From JBKDZP01 sp047971315 (GTDB taxonomy: Bacteria; Bacillota_I; Bacilli_A; RF39; UBA660), in NCBI GenBank assembly GCA_047971315.1, contig JBKDZP010000008.1, positions 62,001-126,000 on the forward strand: a stretch of DNA of 64,000 nucleotides, in the 5' to 3' direction. The notes below the pieces were generated by a model. That model was not told where the DNA came from. It worked only from the letters and a program-made list of their open reading frames with translations, and ran no database searches. Shown one piece after another: positions 53,026-62,606 of this stretch. Numbering within the stretch: the first letter of the stretch is position 1; the number at the start of each line of letters is the position of its first letter. Made by a program: the position numbers and the translations under genes.

Positions 53026-53150
53026 TATTACACCAACCTTTTTAATTGATTGTTATATTAACATATAATTCATTTTAAAGCAATTATTTAAATATATTAT
53101 ATATCCATAATGTCATCAAAATTAATTCTCATATTAAGTAATATTAAGGA

Positions 53151-53399
53151 TTAATTTGTAACATCAACGGATTTAACTATTCCACAAGTTTCAATATAAT
53201 TTAAATCAAAATAATATGTTACTTTTATATTCATTACTTTTTTTACTTTTTTTAACTTTTCATCTAATATAATTAGAAAGTCGCTAGAAAAATCTTTCTT
53301 TTCTAATTTTTGTTTTTCTACAAAATATAGCATTTCTCTAAATCCTTTTAAAGCATAAAAAGGCATAAATTGTTTTGCTCTTTCAATATTATTCTGCAA
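53151..53399 (-). CDS. YolD-like protein (TTG start)
   Basis: The 82-residue protein contains RAKQFMPFYALKGFREMLYF and ends with a small beta domain (NIKVTYYFDLNYIETCGIVKSVD), the pattern of YolD-like proteins that accompany Y-family polymerase genes on plasmids, phages and integrative elements. The start is a TTG at 53397-53399 with GGAGG nearby, overlapping the last codons of the UmuC remnant (VGGHIAE). YolD-like proteins are thought to act with the polymerase in the SOS response. Here the partner is broken, so this is probably a leftover, although its own frame is intact. Confidence 0.7.
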   Translation of the reverse strand: MQNNIERAKQFMPFYALKGFREMLYFVEKQKLEKKDFSSDFLIILDEKLKKVKKVMNIKVTYYFDLNYIETCGIVKSVDVTN

Positions 53400-54076
53400 T
53401 ATGACCTCCTACTAGTTTATTTCTATTTCTTTGTGTAGATCCCTCTGAATAACTTGTACATCTTAATATTGAATTGCTTCCATATTTGTTTTTTATATTA
53501 TTCATTACTTTTTCAATTTTATTATCTTTTTCTTCAATTAAGTGAGTTGAAAAAATATCAATCTGTTCTAATCTTTTTTCTATTCCTTTCCTATCTGCCA
53601 AAAGTCTGTCAGAGGCGTATGATACCATAACTCTTGTTTATACTTTTCTTCATCTAAATAACCAATATTGAATTTAACATGTTTTGCTGGTATATCTAAG
53701 GCTATTTTAGTCAAATAATTTGGATTCATTTTTTTTGCGCTTTCTATAAATATATTATATACCGGTTTAGCACTTGCTCCATTTACATCATCCATTAACT
53801 GATAAGGTGGATTACCTACAATTGCATCAAATTTCATTTTTTCACCATCCTTGTTCCAAGTTTTTGGATTTAATATCTTTGAAATAACTTTATCATCATT
53901 TTTTTTAAATCTTCTTTTAAAGTAGGAATATTAATGATGTTAGTACTATAATCATTATATCCAGAAAGTGTTCTTTTTGTGATAGATTTTGACATATCAG
54001 TTTTACATAATACAAAGATGTATTCTTCTAATGGTTTTTCCACAAAACTTTTTGTAGTTCTTTATCCATTTCATCT
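53389..54076 (-). pseudogene. Chimeric remnant: Eco57I-type DNA methyltransferase fused to UmuC/DinB-type polymerase
   Basis: The upstream half, in two frames, reads KVISKILNPKTWNKDGEKMKFDAIVGNPPYQLMDDVNGASAKPVYNIF, the motif IV region (NPPY) of a type II/Eco57I-like adenine methyltransferase. At about 53700-53725 (NPNYLTKIA) it passes without frame change into LDIPAKHVKFNIGYLDEE...PLTDFWQIGK, a UmuC-type polymerase middle segment. A frameshift in AAAGGAATAG (near 53590) follows, then GIEKRLEQ, a large internal deletion, and the UmuC tail NNIKNKYGSNSILRCTSYSEGST...NKLVGGHIAE. Both enzymes are dead. The shared short YLTKI-like sequence probably marks the deletion point. Confidence 0.7.
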
Positions 54077-54322
54077 TCATACATATTTTTTAATAGAATT
54101 CATATTTACATTTAAAATTTTTGAAATCTCTAAAGTTCTTTCTTCTTTAGGATTTCTGTTTCCTTTTTCATATCTAGTCATTGTTCTTCTTTTACATTCT
54201 CCCGTTAAACCTAATTTATTTGATATATCATCTTGAGACATCAATCTAAATTGTCTAACATAAGCAATTCTTGAACCTTGTGATAAATCCCTTAATTTGG
54301 GCTTAGTATAAATTAATCGCAT
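54030..54322 (-). pseudogene. XRE-family helix-turn-helix regulator with frameshift near its end
   Basis: Starting at the ATG 54320-54322 (AGGTG upstream), the frame encodes a helix-turn-helix domain: IAYVRQFRLMSQDDISNKLGLTGECKRRTMTRYEKGNRNPKEERTLEISKILNV. It stops at 54077 after NSIKKYV, but a one-base shift there restores YEDEMDKELQKVLWKNH before a stop near 54034, as expected for the longer family form. The DNA-binding part is intact (83 residues), so the protein might still bind DNA. It stands next to the methyltransferase remnant and was perhaps the controller of that restriction-modification or mobile unit. Confidence 0.6.
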
Positions 54323-54368
54323 TTTACATAACACCTATTACTCGTCGCACATCAGCTCTTTTATATCA

Positions 54369-54411
54369 AAAAAAGACTAAGATTTGCGACAAAAAGTCAT
54401 CTTAGTCTTAA
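54369..54411. terminator. Bidirectional terminator downstream of ppdK
   Basis: AAGACTAAGAT and ATCTTAGTCTT (54373-54383 and 54399-54409) flanked by A and T runs, about 120 nt past the ppdK stop and ahead of the XRE remnant. Confidence 0.8.
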
Positions 54412-54530
54412 AATTAATATAATTTTTATCAATTAGAAGTTTTATTTACAATATAATCAATTTTAAAAATTTCTTTTCAAAATCACTTAATCCTTATATT
54501 ATATAGAATAATTTACTTCAAAATCGTTAA

Positions 54531-57161
54531 TTACTTTGTCCCACCGAACTTCACCGCGGCTTGTGCTGCAGCTAATCTAGCAACTGGTACTCGATATGGT
54601 GAACAAGATACATAATCAAGTCCAATTCGATGGAAGAAATCAATACTAGATTTTTCTCCTCCATGTTCTCCACAAATACCAAGTTCAATATTTTTATTAA
54701 TTCTTCTACTAGTAATTACCGCATATTGTACAAGTAATCCTACACCATTTTGATCTATTTTATCAAAAGGATCCACCTCTAGTATCTTTTTATCAACATA
54801 ATCTTTTAAATATTTAGATGCATCATCTCTTGAAAATCCATATGTTAATTGAGTTAAATCATTAGTTCCAAAACTAAAGAAATCAGATTTTGTTACTAAT
54901 TCATCTGCAATCAAACAAGTTCTTGGTGCTTCTATCATTGAACCAACTTGATAATTAATTTTAGTATTACTATTAATTAATATAGATTCTGCAGTTTTAT
55001 TTACTATATTAATTACATACTCATATTCTTTTAAATCAATAATAAGTGGTATCATAATTTGTGGATTAACATCTATTCCATTATTTTTAACTTCTATTGC
55101 AGCTTCAATTATTGCTTTTGTTTGCATAACAGCAAGTTCTGGAGTTGATATATCAAGTCTAACTCCTCTATGACCCATCATTGGATTAAATTCTTTTAAA
55201 CTATTAATTCTTTCCTTTATTACTTCAATTGGTTTATTTAATTCTTTAGATAAATTTATAATGTCATTTTCTTCTTTTGGTAAAAATTCATGTAATGGCG
55301 GATCTAAATAACGAATTGTAATTGGAAGCCCATTCATTACTGTAAATAATTTGATAAAGTCTTCTTTTTGAAATTGTAATAAACTATCAATTGCTTCTTG
55401 TTTTTCTTCAATTTTTTCTGCTATTATCATTTGTCTTATTTTAAAAATTCTTTCAGGTTTGAAAAACATATGTTCTGTTCTACATAATCCAATTCCTTCA
55501 GCTCCAAATAATAATGCTTGTTTTGCATCAAGTTCTGTATCTGCATTTACTTTTATTTTTAATTTACGAATACTATCTGCTATTTTCATAAATTCTTCAA
55601 AATCTCCAGAAATTGATGGTTCAGTTGTTTTAATTTGTTCACCATATACTAAACCAGTTGTCCCATCAAGTGATAAAAAATCACCTTCTTTATATATAGT
55701 TCCATCTTTTGTAGTTAATGTTTTTAACTCTTCATTTATAATTAAATCACTACATCCACTTACACAACATCTTCCCATTCCTCTAGCAACTACAGCAGCA
55801 TGTGATGTCATACCTCCGTGAATTGTTAAAATTCCATTTGTTACTACCATTCCTGAAATATCTTCTGGTGAAGTTTCCATTCTAACTAGTACAGTTTGTT
55901 CGTTTCTTTTTGATGCTTCTATAACATCATTTGCATTAAAATAAATTTTACCACTTCCAGCACCTGGTGATGCCGCTAATCCAGTAGAAATTATTTTTCC
56001 TTTTTTTAATGATTCTTCATCAAAAGTTGGATGTAATAATTGATTTAAGTCTTTTGGATCCATTCTCATGATAGCTTCTTCTTTAGAAATTTTACCTTCA
56101 TTTATTAAATCTAAAATAATTTTAATAGCTGCTTTTGTTGTTCTTTTTCCATTTCTTGTTTGCAACATATATAGTTTTCCATTTTCAATAGTAAATTCCA
56201 TATCTTGCATATCAAGGTAATGATCTTCTAATATTTTAGAATTTTTTGAAAATTCTTCATATAAATCAGGCATTATTTCTTTTAGTTTATCGATTGTTTC
56301 TGGAGTTCTAATTCCAGCTACTACATCTTCACCTTGAGCATTAATTAAATATTCACCATATAATTTATTTTCTCCAGTTGCTGGATTTCTTGTAAATGCA
56401 ACACCTGTTCCAGATTTTAATCCACTATTTCCAAACACCATTTCTTGAATATTTACAGCTGTTCCATAATTATCTGGTATATCATTCATTTTTCTATAAA
56501 CTTTTGCTCTTTCATTTTCCCATGAGTTGAATACTGCTTTTATTGCTTCTAATAGTTGAACTTTTGGATCATTTGGAAATTCTTCATTAGCTAAACTCTT
56601 ATATAATTCTTTATATGATTTAGTAATTTCTTCCATATCATTTTCATCTAAATCTAAATCATTTTTTACATTTTTAGAAATTTTTCTTTCTTCTAAAATC
56701 TTTTCAAATAAATTTCGATCATATCCTTTTACAACATCAGAATACATCAAAATAAATCTACGATATGAATCATATACAAATCTTTTATTTTTAGTAATAT
56801 TTATTAAGCTACTAGCAACCACATCGTTTAATCCTAGATTTAGTACTGTATCCATCATTCCTGGCATACTTACTCTAGAACCACTTCTAATTGATAGTAA
56901 TAATGGTGAGTTAAAATCGCCAAGTTTTTTGTTTGTTTGACTTTCTAGTTCATTAAGTTTTAAAAATATTTGATTTATTATTTCATCACTTAAAGTTTCA
57001 TTTTGCTTATAATATTCATTACATGCTTCTGTTGTTACGGTAAATCCATTTGGTACTCTAAGCCCAAGATTAGTCATTTCTGCTAGATTTGCACCTTTAC
57101 CACCGAGTAAATCTTTTCTATCTTTATTACCTTCTTTAAAAAGGTATACATATTTTTTCAT
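54531..57161 (-). CDS. ppdK: Pyruvate, phosphate dikinase
   Basis: PPDK interconverts pyruvate, ATP and phosphate with PEP, AMP and pyrophosphate, and in anaerobes often serves glycolysis with pyrophosphate. The 876-residue protein has full family length: the N-terminal ATP-grasp part (GGKGANLAEMTNLGLRVPNGFT, then GMMDTVLNLGLND), the central phospho-His in GGMTSHAAVVARGMGRCCVSGC (near 450) and the C-terminal PEP/pyruvate barrel (LFGAEGIGLCRTEHMFF, GDFSFGTNDLTQ-type FFSFGTNDLTQLTYGFSRDD, GICGEHGG with the catalytic Cys). It is alone in its unit, between its own promoter and terminator. No regulatory (RP1) kinase gene lies nearby. Confidence 0.97.
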   Translation of the reverse strand: MKKYVYLFKEGNKDRKDLLGGKGANLAEMTNLGLRVPNGFTVTTEACNEYYKQNETLSDEIINQIFLKLNELESQTNKKLGDFNSPLLLSIRSGSRVSMPGMMDTVLNLGLNDVVASSLINITKNKRFVYDSYRRFILMYSDVVKGYDRNLFEKILEERKISKNVKNDLDLDENDMEEITKSYKELYKSLANEEFPNDPKVQLLEAIKAVFNSWENERAKVYRKMNDIPDNYGTAVNIQEMVFGNSGLKSGTGVAFTRNPATGENKLYGEYLINAQGEDVVAGIRTPETIDKLKEIMPDLYEEFSKNSKILEDHYLDMQDMEFTIENGKLYMLQTRNGKRTTKAAIKIILDLINEGKISKEEAIMRMDPKDLNQLLHPTFDEESLKKGKIISTGLAASPGAGSGKIYFNANDVIEASKRNEQTVLVRMETSPEDISGMVVTNGILTIHGGMTSHAAVVARGMGRCCVSGCSDLIINEELKTLTTKDGTIYKEGDFLSLDGTTGLVYGEQIKTTEPSISGDFEEFMKIADSIRKLKIKVNADTELDAKQALLFGAEGIGLCRTEHMFFKPERIFKIRQMIIAEKIEEKQEAIDSLLQFQKEDFIKLFTVMNGLPITIRYLDPPLHEFLPKEENDIINLSKELNKPIEVIKERINSLKEFNPMMGHRGVRLDISTPELAVMQTKAIIEAAIEVKNNGIDVNPQIMIPLIIDLKEYEYVINIVNKTAESILINSNTKINYQVGSMIEAPRTCLIADELVTKSDFFSFGTNDLTQLTYGFSRDDASKYLKDYVDKKILEVDPFDKIDQNGVGLLVQYAVITSRRINKNIELGICGEHGGEKSSIDFFHRIGLDYVSCSPYRVPVARLAAAQAAVKFGGTK

Positions 57162-57189
57162 ATATTTCCTCCCTTGTTATTCTATATAA

Positions 57190-57218
57190 ATTATAACATA
57201 CATAAAAAAAAAGAACAA
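57190..57218 (-). promoter_or_regulatory. Sigma-A promoter of ppdK
   Basis: Minus strand TTGTTC (57213-57218), 17 bp, TATAAT (57190-57195) with TGT in front (extended -10), 30 nt before the start codon. Confidence 0.8.
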
Positions 57219-57298
57219 TAAATTATTAATTCTTTAGTTATATAAAACAAACGATATAATTTAACTAAATAGGATTTAAAATATAAATCTAGAAAATT

Positions 57299-58192
57299 TT
57301 ATCTCATTTTAGATCTTGGATGATTTTGATAATAAACATTCCTTAATTTTTCGTTTGAAATATGTGTATATATTTGAGTTGTATTTAAGTTAGTATGACC
57401 TAAAAGTTCTTGAACAACTTTTAAGTCTGCACCGTTATCTAATAAATGAGTTGCGAATGTATGTCTTAAAGTATGTGGACTAATATGATATTTTAAGGAA
57501 CTTTTTTTAAATATTTCTTCTACTATAAATCTAATACCTCTATCAGTTAATTGTTTTCCAAGTTTATTTACAAATAAATATTCATGATTATCTTTTAATA
57601 GTATTGGTCTTATTTCTATTATATATTTTTTTAATAACTTCTCTAGTCTTGTTCCAAATAATACATATCTTTCTTTATTACCTTTTCCGTTGACTAATAT
57701 TTTCATATCATCAAATGAAATATCATTTATTTTGATGTTTGTGATTTCACTTATTCTTAAACCAGTTGAGTAGAAACATTCTAATATGGTAGCATCCCTA
57801 AAACCTAAGGTAGTATTAATATCTGGTGTATTAAGTAATACTTCTAAATCATTGTAATAAAGAAATTTAGGTAATTTTTTATCAAGTTTAGGATTAGATA
57901 TTAATGTAATAGGATTATAAGTTACTATTTTATCTTTCATTAAATATTTAAATAAACTCCTTATTGCACTTATATTTCTTGCAATTGTTTTTTTACTGTA
58001 GTTTTTTTCATATAAAAGACTCAAATAATTTCTTAACATTTTATAATCAATATTATTAAATTTAGTTATTTTTAAATTTTCTAAATAATCTAGAAATTTT
58101 TTTAAGTCTTTTCCATAACTAAGTACTGTATTATTAGAGTAATTTTTTTCATATTTTAGGTATTTTAGAAAGTTAATTATTATCTCAATCAT
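57299..58192 (-). CDS. xerC: Tyrosine recombinase XerC/XerD
   Basis: The 297-residue protein is a Xer-type site-specific recombinase that resolves chromosome dimers at dif. It has the N-terminal SAM-like core-binding domain (1-90; KNYSNNTVLSYGKDLKKFLDYL) and the catalytic domain with the arginine in YSTGLRISEI (near 148), HTLRHTFATHLL (H-x-x-R, near 244), GHTNLNTTQIYTH (GH and the nucleophilic Tyr). All catalytic residues are present. It lies in the topA region, as xerC does in many Bacillota, which favours the chromosomal Xer over a phage integrase. XerC and XerD cannot be told apart by eye. Confidence 0.9.
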   Translation of the reverse strand: MIEIIINFLKYLKYEKNYSNNTVLSYGKDLKKFLDYLENLKITKFNNIDYKMLRNYLSLLYEKNYSKKTIARNISAIRSLFKYLMKDKIVTYNPITLISNPKLDKKLPKFLYYNDLEVLLNTPDINTTLGFRDATILECFYSTGLRISEITNIKINDISFDDMKILVNGKGNKERYVLFGTRLEKLLKKYIIEIRPILLKDNHEYLFVNKLGKQLTDRGIRFIVEEIFKKSSLKYHISPHTLRHTFATHLLDNGADLKVVQELLGHTNLNTTQIYTHISNEKLRNVYYQNHPRSKMR

Positions 58193-58254
58193 TTTTTTGT
58201 TTTTTTATAAGCAATAGTTTTTTTTATATTTTTATAGTCTAAAATATCTAACAT

Positions 58255-59220
58255 TCATAATCTTACTCTATCTTCATCTGTTAGATTTTGAATTATTTGC
58301 AATGATAAATTTTCTTGACATTTAATTAATCCACCAATTTCAAATAGTTCTTTTAAAATAGGATTATCAAATGATTTATTTATTATTTCATTTTTTAAAT
58401 AATTTAAATCTTTTTCAATTGGTTCTATATTTTGTTCTTCTTTATTATTTAAATATTCTGTTATTGTAATTTGACCTTTTATGTTATTAAAATCCAGATG
58501 TTCAAGTATATTATTCACTACATTAATTCTTTCTTTTTTCTCTTCTTTTTTATTTTTTAGCTCATCTAGTAATTTTATTTGTAATTCATAGTCTTGTTCT
58601 TTATATTCATTTTTATATTTATTAATCAAACTATCATAAATATTCCACATCAAAATAATACTTCTTATCGTTTTATAATCTAGGAATTTATTATTTAAAA
58701 TTTTTTTAATTCTAAAGTCTAATTTATTATACATTCTGTATTCTATAAGTTTTTCTTTTAAATATGCATCTAAATAAGAGTCTCTAGATGTAATAAATTC
58801 ATAAAATGTATTTTTATTAATTAATTTGTTAATAAAATGATATATTAAATTTTCAATATCTTTATTTTCAATTTTTTCACCATTTAATCTTTTCTTTGCG
58901 AGTGTTTTTATTATTTCTACTCTTTTATTATCACCATAAATTAATTCATAATAATTTACATACTTTTTACCATTTAAAGTGTTATTTTTAGCTAAATAAA
59001 TGTCTACTATTGGTGTTTGAATTTTATCAACACTATATAAATAATATTTAAAATTACTAGCACTCATAAAGTTTATAGTAATTAAATCCATTGCAGCAAT
59101 ATCAATATTTCTTTGTTGCTTATTATCATTGATATACAATCCTTTATCAATATATGGTATTTCTACTTCATTATTATTCCTTACTATTAAATAATACTTC
59201 CCATTATTAATTAAGTTCAT
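58255..59220 (-). CDS. Hypothetical protein, 321 residues
   Basis: A soluble protein beginning MNLINNGKYYLIVRNNNEVEIPYIDKGLYI, with a beta-rich N-terminal 110 residues and a long Lys/Glu/Asn-rich helical remainder (coiled-coil-like around 215-240). AGGTG is well placed before the ATG. It lies between topA and the Xer recombinase, where trmFO is often found in other Bacillota, but it shows no flavoenzyme motif and is not TrmFO. The family is not recognised and the function is unknown. Confidence 0.65.
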   Translation of the reverse strand: MNLINNGKYYLIVRNNNEVEIPYIDKGLYINDNKQQRNIDIAAMDLITINFMSASNFKYYLYSVDKIQTPIVDIYLAKNNTLNGKKYVNYYELIYGDNKRVEIIKTLAKKRLNGEKIENKDIENLIYHFINKLINKNTFYEFITSRDSYLDAYLKEKLIEYRMYNKLDFRIKKILNNKFLDYKTIRSIILMWNIYDSLINKYKNEYKEQDYELQIKLLDELKNKKEEKKERINVVNNILEHLDFNNIKGQITITEYLNNKEEQNIEPIEKDLNYLKNEIINKSFDNPILKELFEIGGLIKCQENLSLQIIQNLTDEDRVRL

Positions 59221-59520
59221 CTAATCACCTTACATCTTTCCAATTATTAGTTTATTTATATAATAAATTTAATACTTTCAAAATAATTAAAATTTTTCTT
59301 GATAAAATTATTATAATATTTTTACCTTTATTAAATAGATTTCCTGGTACATTTTAATGTTTAATTTTAAAATTCACACTCACTATTACTTTTAATAAGT
59401 TTATCACAAAAACACCATATGTTTCAATACCCTATTATAGTTTCATAAAAATTTTTATTTAATTTAATACTTTTTTATTTATTTTTTTTAAATAAATTAA
59501 GTTTACTTTAAATAATATAC
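59221..59520. other. A+T-rich intergenic stretch upstream of the 321-residue gene
   Basis: About 300 nt between that gene and topA; only the topA terminator beyond 59520 is recognised. It should hold the promoter of the 321-residue gene, but no good hexamer pair stands out. Confidence 0.4.
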
Positions 59521-59552
59521 ATAAAAAATGTAACTTATTTTTCAAAGTTACA
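59521..59552 (-). terminator. Terminator overlapping the topA stop
   Basis: Minus strand GTAACTT-TGAAAAAT-AAGTTAC then ATTTTTTAT; the stop codon lies in the loop/right arm. Confidence 0.75.
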
Positions 59553-61562
59553 CTCACTGCATTTTACTGTATTTTTTTTAGATGTAAGCATTTTACCACA
59601 ATTTGGACACATTTCACCAGTTGGTAAATCCCAAAATGCAGTTTTACAAGTAGGATAATTATTACATCCGTAGAAAATTTTACCTCTTTTACTTTTCTTT
59701 TCAATTATTTTACCATCACAGTTTGGACAACTACAAATATCTTTAATTTTTGATTCATCTACTTTTATGTATTTACATTTTGGAAAATTACTACAAGCAG
59801 TAAATACTCCAAATTTTCCTTTTCTAATAACTAATGGACTATTACAATTAGGACAATCTTCACCTGTTTTTTCTGCTTCTTTTTTTTCTAATTTGTCAAA
59901 AGCTTCTAAAATTGATGGTTCAAACTCTTTATAAAACTTTTCTAATGTTTCATACCAAACAAGATTACCTTCAGCTATTTTATCTAGGTTATTTTCCATA
60001 TTAGCAGTATATTCAACATTTATTATATGATTAAAATTAAGTTGAAGTTTATCTGTTATTTCACAACCTATTTCAGTTGGAATAAATTTTTTATCTACTA
60101 TATCAACATAACCTCTAGATTTAATATTATCCATAATAGTAGCATAAGTACTAGGTCTACCAATTCCTAATTCTTCCATAGCTTTTACTAAGCTAGCTTC
60201 ACGATATCTTGCTGGTGGTTCTGTAAAATGTTGATTTTTCTCAATATCTTTAGATACTATTACATTTGATTTATATGTATCAAATGGTGGTAGATTATTT
60301 TCTTTAGTATCTTCATATGGAAAATATACTTTTAAATATCCATCAAAATTAATTATTTGACCAGTTGCTTTAAATTGATAATTATTATTATCTAAAAGTA
60401 CAGTTGTATTGTCTGTAACAGCAGATGCCATTAAAGACGCTAAAGCTCTACTATATATTAGTGAATATAATTTAAATTCATCATTTGATAAATATGGTTT
60501 CACACTAATAGGATCTCTTTTTATACTAGTTGGTCGTATTGCTTCATGAGCATCTTGAACATTTTCTGTTTTATTGCTTTTTTTTACTACTCCAACATAG
60601 TCTTTACTATATTTTGCTTCAATATATTGTAGAGTTTCATTTATAAAATCAGATGATAATCTAGTTGAATCAGTACGCATATAGGTGATTAAACCTACTG
60701 TTTCATTTTCTAGTTCAATTCCTTCATATAATTTTTGAGCAACACTCATCGTTTTTTTAGCACTCATATTTAATTTATTTGATGAAACTTGTTGTAATGT
60801 ACTTGTTATAAAAGGCATTGGTGAAGATTTTTTCTTATTCTTTTTTTCAATACTTTCAATTTTAAATGATTTTGATAATTTTTCTAAAATTTCATTTGTT
60901 TCTATTTCATTTTTAATTTCAATTTTTTTATGATTATAAAAAGCTAAATCAGCATCAAAATCACTAAATATTGCTTTGATTGTCCAATATTCTTCAGATA
61001 TAAATTTTTCAATTTCTCTTTCTTTATCAACAATCAATTTTAAAGCAACACTTTGTACTCTTCCGGCACTTGTTCCACTTGTTTTTGATTGTACTAATTT
61101 ACTTAATCTAAATCCTATTATACGATCTAGTATTCTTCTAGTTTCTTGTGAATTTACTAAGTCTTGATCTATTTTTCTAGAATGATTAAAAGATTCTAAA
61201 ACTGCTCCTTTTGTAATTTCATTAAATACTACTCTCTCATATTTAGATTCATCTAATCCTAATACATCATAAATATGATAACTTATGGCTTCTCCTTCAC
61301 GATCGGGATCGGTTGCTAGATATACAAAGTCAACTTTTTTAACTTCTTTTTTTAAATCTTCTACTACTTTTTTTCTTGTTTTAACTGTTATATAATCTGG
61401 TTTGAAATGATTTTCGATATCTACACCAAATCCATATTTTCCTTTTGTAGATAAATCTCTAATATGTCCTTTAGAAGATTTTACTATGTAATCTTTTCCT
61501 AAATATTTTTCAATTGTTTTTTCTTTAGCAGGTGATTCCACTATTACTAATTTTTTAGCCAT
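59535..61562 (-). CDS. topA: DNA topoisomerase I
   Basis: TopA relaxes negative supercoils by single-strand passage. The 675-residue protein has the TOPRIM domain (VIVESPAKEKTIEKYLGKDY; DPDREGEAIS near 90), the active-site tyrosine in GLITYMRTDSTR (near 297) and the gate region VQDAHEAIRPT. At the C-terminus there are three zinc ribbons: CPNCNSPL/CSNFPKC, CPNCDGK/CNNYPTC and a last CPNCGK/CSEC, which also carries the final residues. GGAAGTGG precedes the ATG. In many Bacillota dprA lies upstream; here the dehydratase activator genes are upstream instead, separated by 100 nt. Confidence 0.97.
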   Translation of the reverse strand: MAKKLVIVESPAKEKTIEKYLGKDYIVKSSKGHIRDLSTKGKYGFGVDIENHFKPDYITVKTRKKVVEDLKKEVKKVDFVYLATDPDREGEAISYHIYDVLGLDESKYERVVFNEITKGAVLESFNHSRKIDQDLVNSQETRRILDRIIGFRLSKLVQSKTSGTSAGRVQSVALKLIVDKEREIEKFISEEYWTIKAIFSDFDADLAFYNHKKIEIKNEIETNEILEKLSKSFKIESIEKKNKKKSSPMPFITSTLQQVSSNKLNMSAKKTMSVAQKLYEGIELENETVGLITYMRTDSTRLSSDFINETLQYIEAKYSKDYVGVVKKSNKTENVQDAHEAIRPTSIKRDPISVKPYLSNDEFKLYSLIYSRALASLMASAVTDNTTVLLDNNNYQFKATGQIINFDGYLKVYFPYEDTKENNLPPFDTYKSNVIVSKDIEKNQHFTEPPARYREASLVKAMEELGIGRPSTYATIMDNIKSRGYVDIVDKKFIPTEIGCEITDKLQLNFNHIINVEYTANMENNLDKIAEGNLVWYETLEKFYKEFEPSILEAFDKLEKKEAEKTGEDCPNCNSPLVIRKGKFGVFTACSNFPKCKYIKVDESKIKDICSCPNCDGKIIEKKSKRGKIFYGCNNYPTCKTAFWDLPTGEMCPNCGKMLTSKKNTVKCSECNFEK

Positions 61563-61661
61563 TTGCCACTTCCTTTTTCACTAGTATCTTTTATACACTA
61601 TTAGTTTTACTTTGTCAACTTGTTCTTTTTTATAATATACTACTTTTTTATTAATTTTCCT

Positions 61662-62606
61662 TCATCTTGTAAATGTTTTACCACACTTACTTCCCCACGT
61701 ATCTACTAAATTATTATTTTTTATTATTTTTAATATTTCACAATTATTAGAACAATCATCACAGTAACTACCATATGTTTCAAATTTAATATCTTTAATA
61801 TCTAAATTATAAATTTTACTTGTTTGGTTTTGGTGTGCTAAAATAGCTATTCCAATTGCTCCCATTAAATGACCATTTGAATCTACTATAATATCCTTTT
61901 TTAAAATTTCTTTAAAATATTTAACTACACCTTCATTTTTACTTACTCCACCTTGAAAAACAATTGGTTCATCAATTTTTTTACCTTTACCAACATTATT
62001 TAAATAATTTAATACAACACTTCTACAAAGCCCTGCTACTATATCTTCTTTTTTATATCCAGCTTGGGCTTTATGAATTAAGTCAGATTCAGCAAATACT
62101 GTACATCTAGCTGCTATTTTTACTGGATTTGTTGATTTTAGTGAATATTTTCCAAACTCTTCTATATCAATTCCTAATCTTTTTGATTGACTTGATAGAA
62201 ATGCTCCTGTTCCAGCAGCACACAGTGTATTCATTGAATAATCTACTACTATACCGTTTCTAATTAATATTATTTTAGAATCTTGCCCACCTATTTCTAA
62301 TATTGTTTTAACATCGGGATTAGTATTTAATGTACCTATTGCATGTGCTGTAATTTCATTTTTAATGATATTCGCATCAACCATTAGTCCTATTAATTTT
62401 CTAGCACTTCCGGTTGTCCCAATTCCCCTGATTTGATAATCGGTTTTAATATTTGCTTTTACTTCCTTAATTATTTTTTTAACTGAATCAATTGGATTAC
62501 CCTCTGTCCAAATGTATGATGAATATAAAATATTGTTATATTCATCTAATAATACACACTTAGTAGATATTGATCCAATATCAATTCCTAAATAGCAATT
62601 TTTCAT
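61662..62606 (-). CDS. 2-hydroxyacyl-CoA dehydratase activator-like ATPase (BadF/BcrA family)
   Basis: This 314-residue protein is an ASKHA-fold ATPase of the type that passes electrons, one at a time, to 2-hydroxyacyl-CoA dehydratases or benzoyl-CoA reductases. It begins LGIDIGSISTKCVLLDE and has the two cysteines that hold the [4Fe-4S] cluster between subunits (CAAGTGAFLSSQ near 128, ARCTVFAESD near 167) and GGVSKNEGV near 223. Unusually, there is an extra C-terminal cluster of cysteines (YCDDCSNNCEILK...SKCGK). Its start overlaps the end of the next gene upstream by 26 bp, so they are coupled. Confidence 0.9.
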   Translation of the reverse strand: MKNCYLGIDIGSISTKCVLLDEYNNILYSSYIWTEGNPIDSVKKIIKEVKANIKTDYQIRGIGTTGSARKLIGLMVDANIIKNEITAHAIGTLNTNPDVKTILEIGGQDSKIILIRNGIVVDYSMNTLCAAGTGAFLSSQSKRLGIDIEEFGKYSLKSTNPVKIAARCTVFAESDLIHKAQAGYKKEDIVAGLCRSVVLNYLNNVGKGKKIDEPIVFQGGVSKNEGVVKYFKEILKKDIIVDSNGHLMGAIGIAILAHQNQTSKIYNLDIKDIKFETYGSYCDDCSNNCEILKIIKNNNLVDTWGSKCGKTFTR

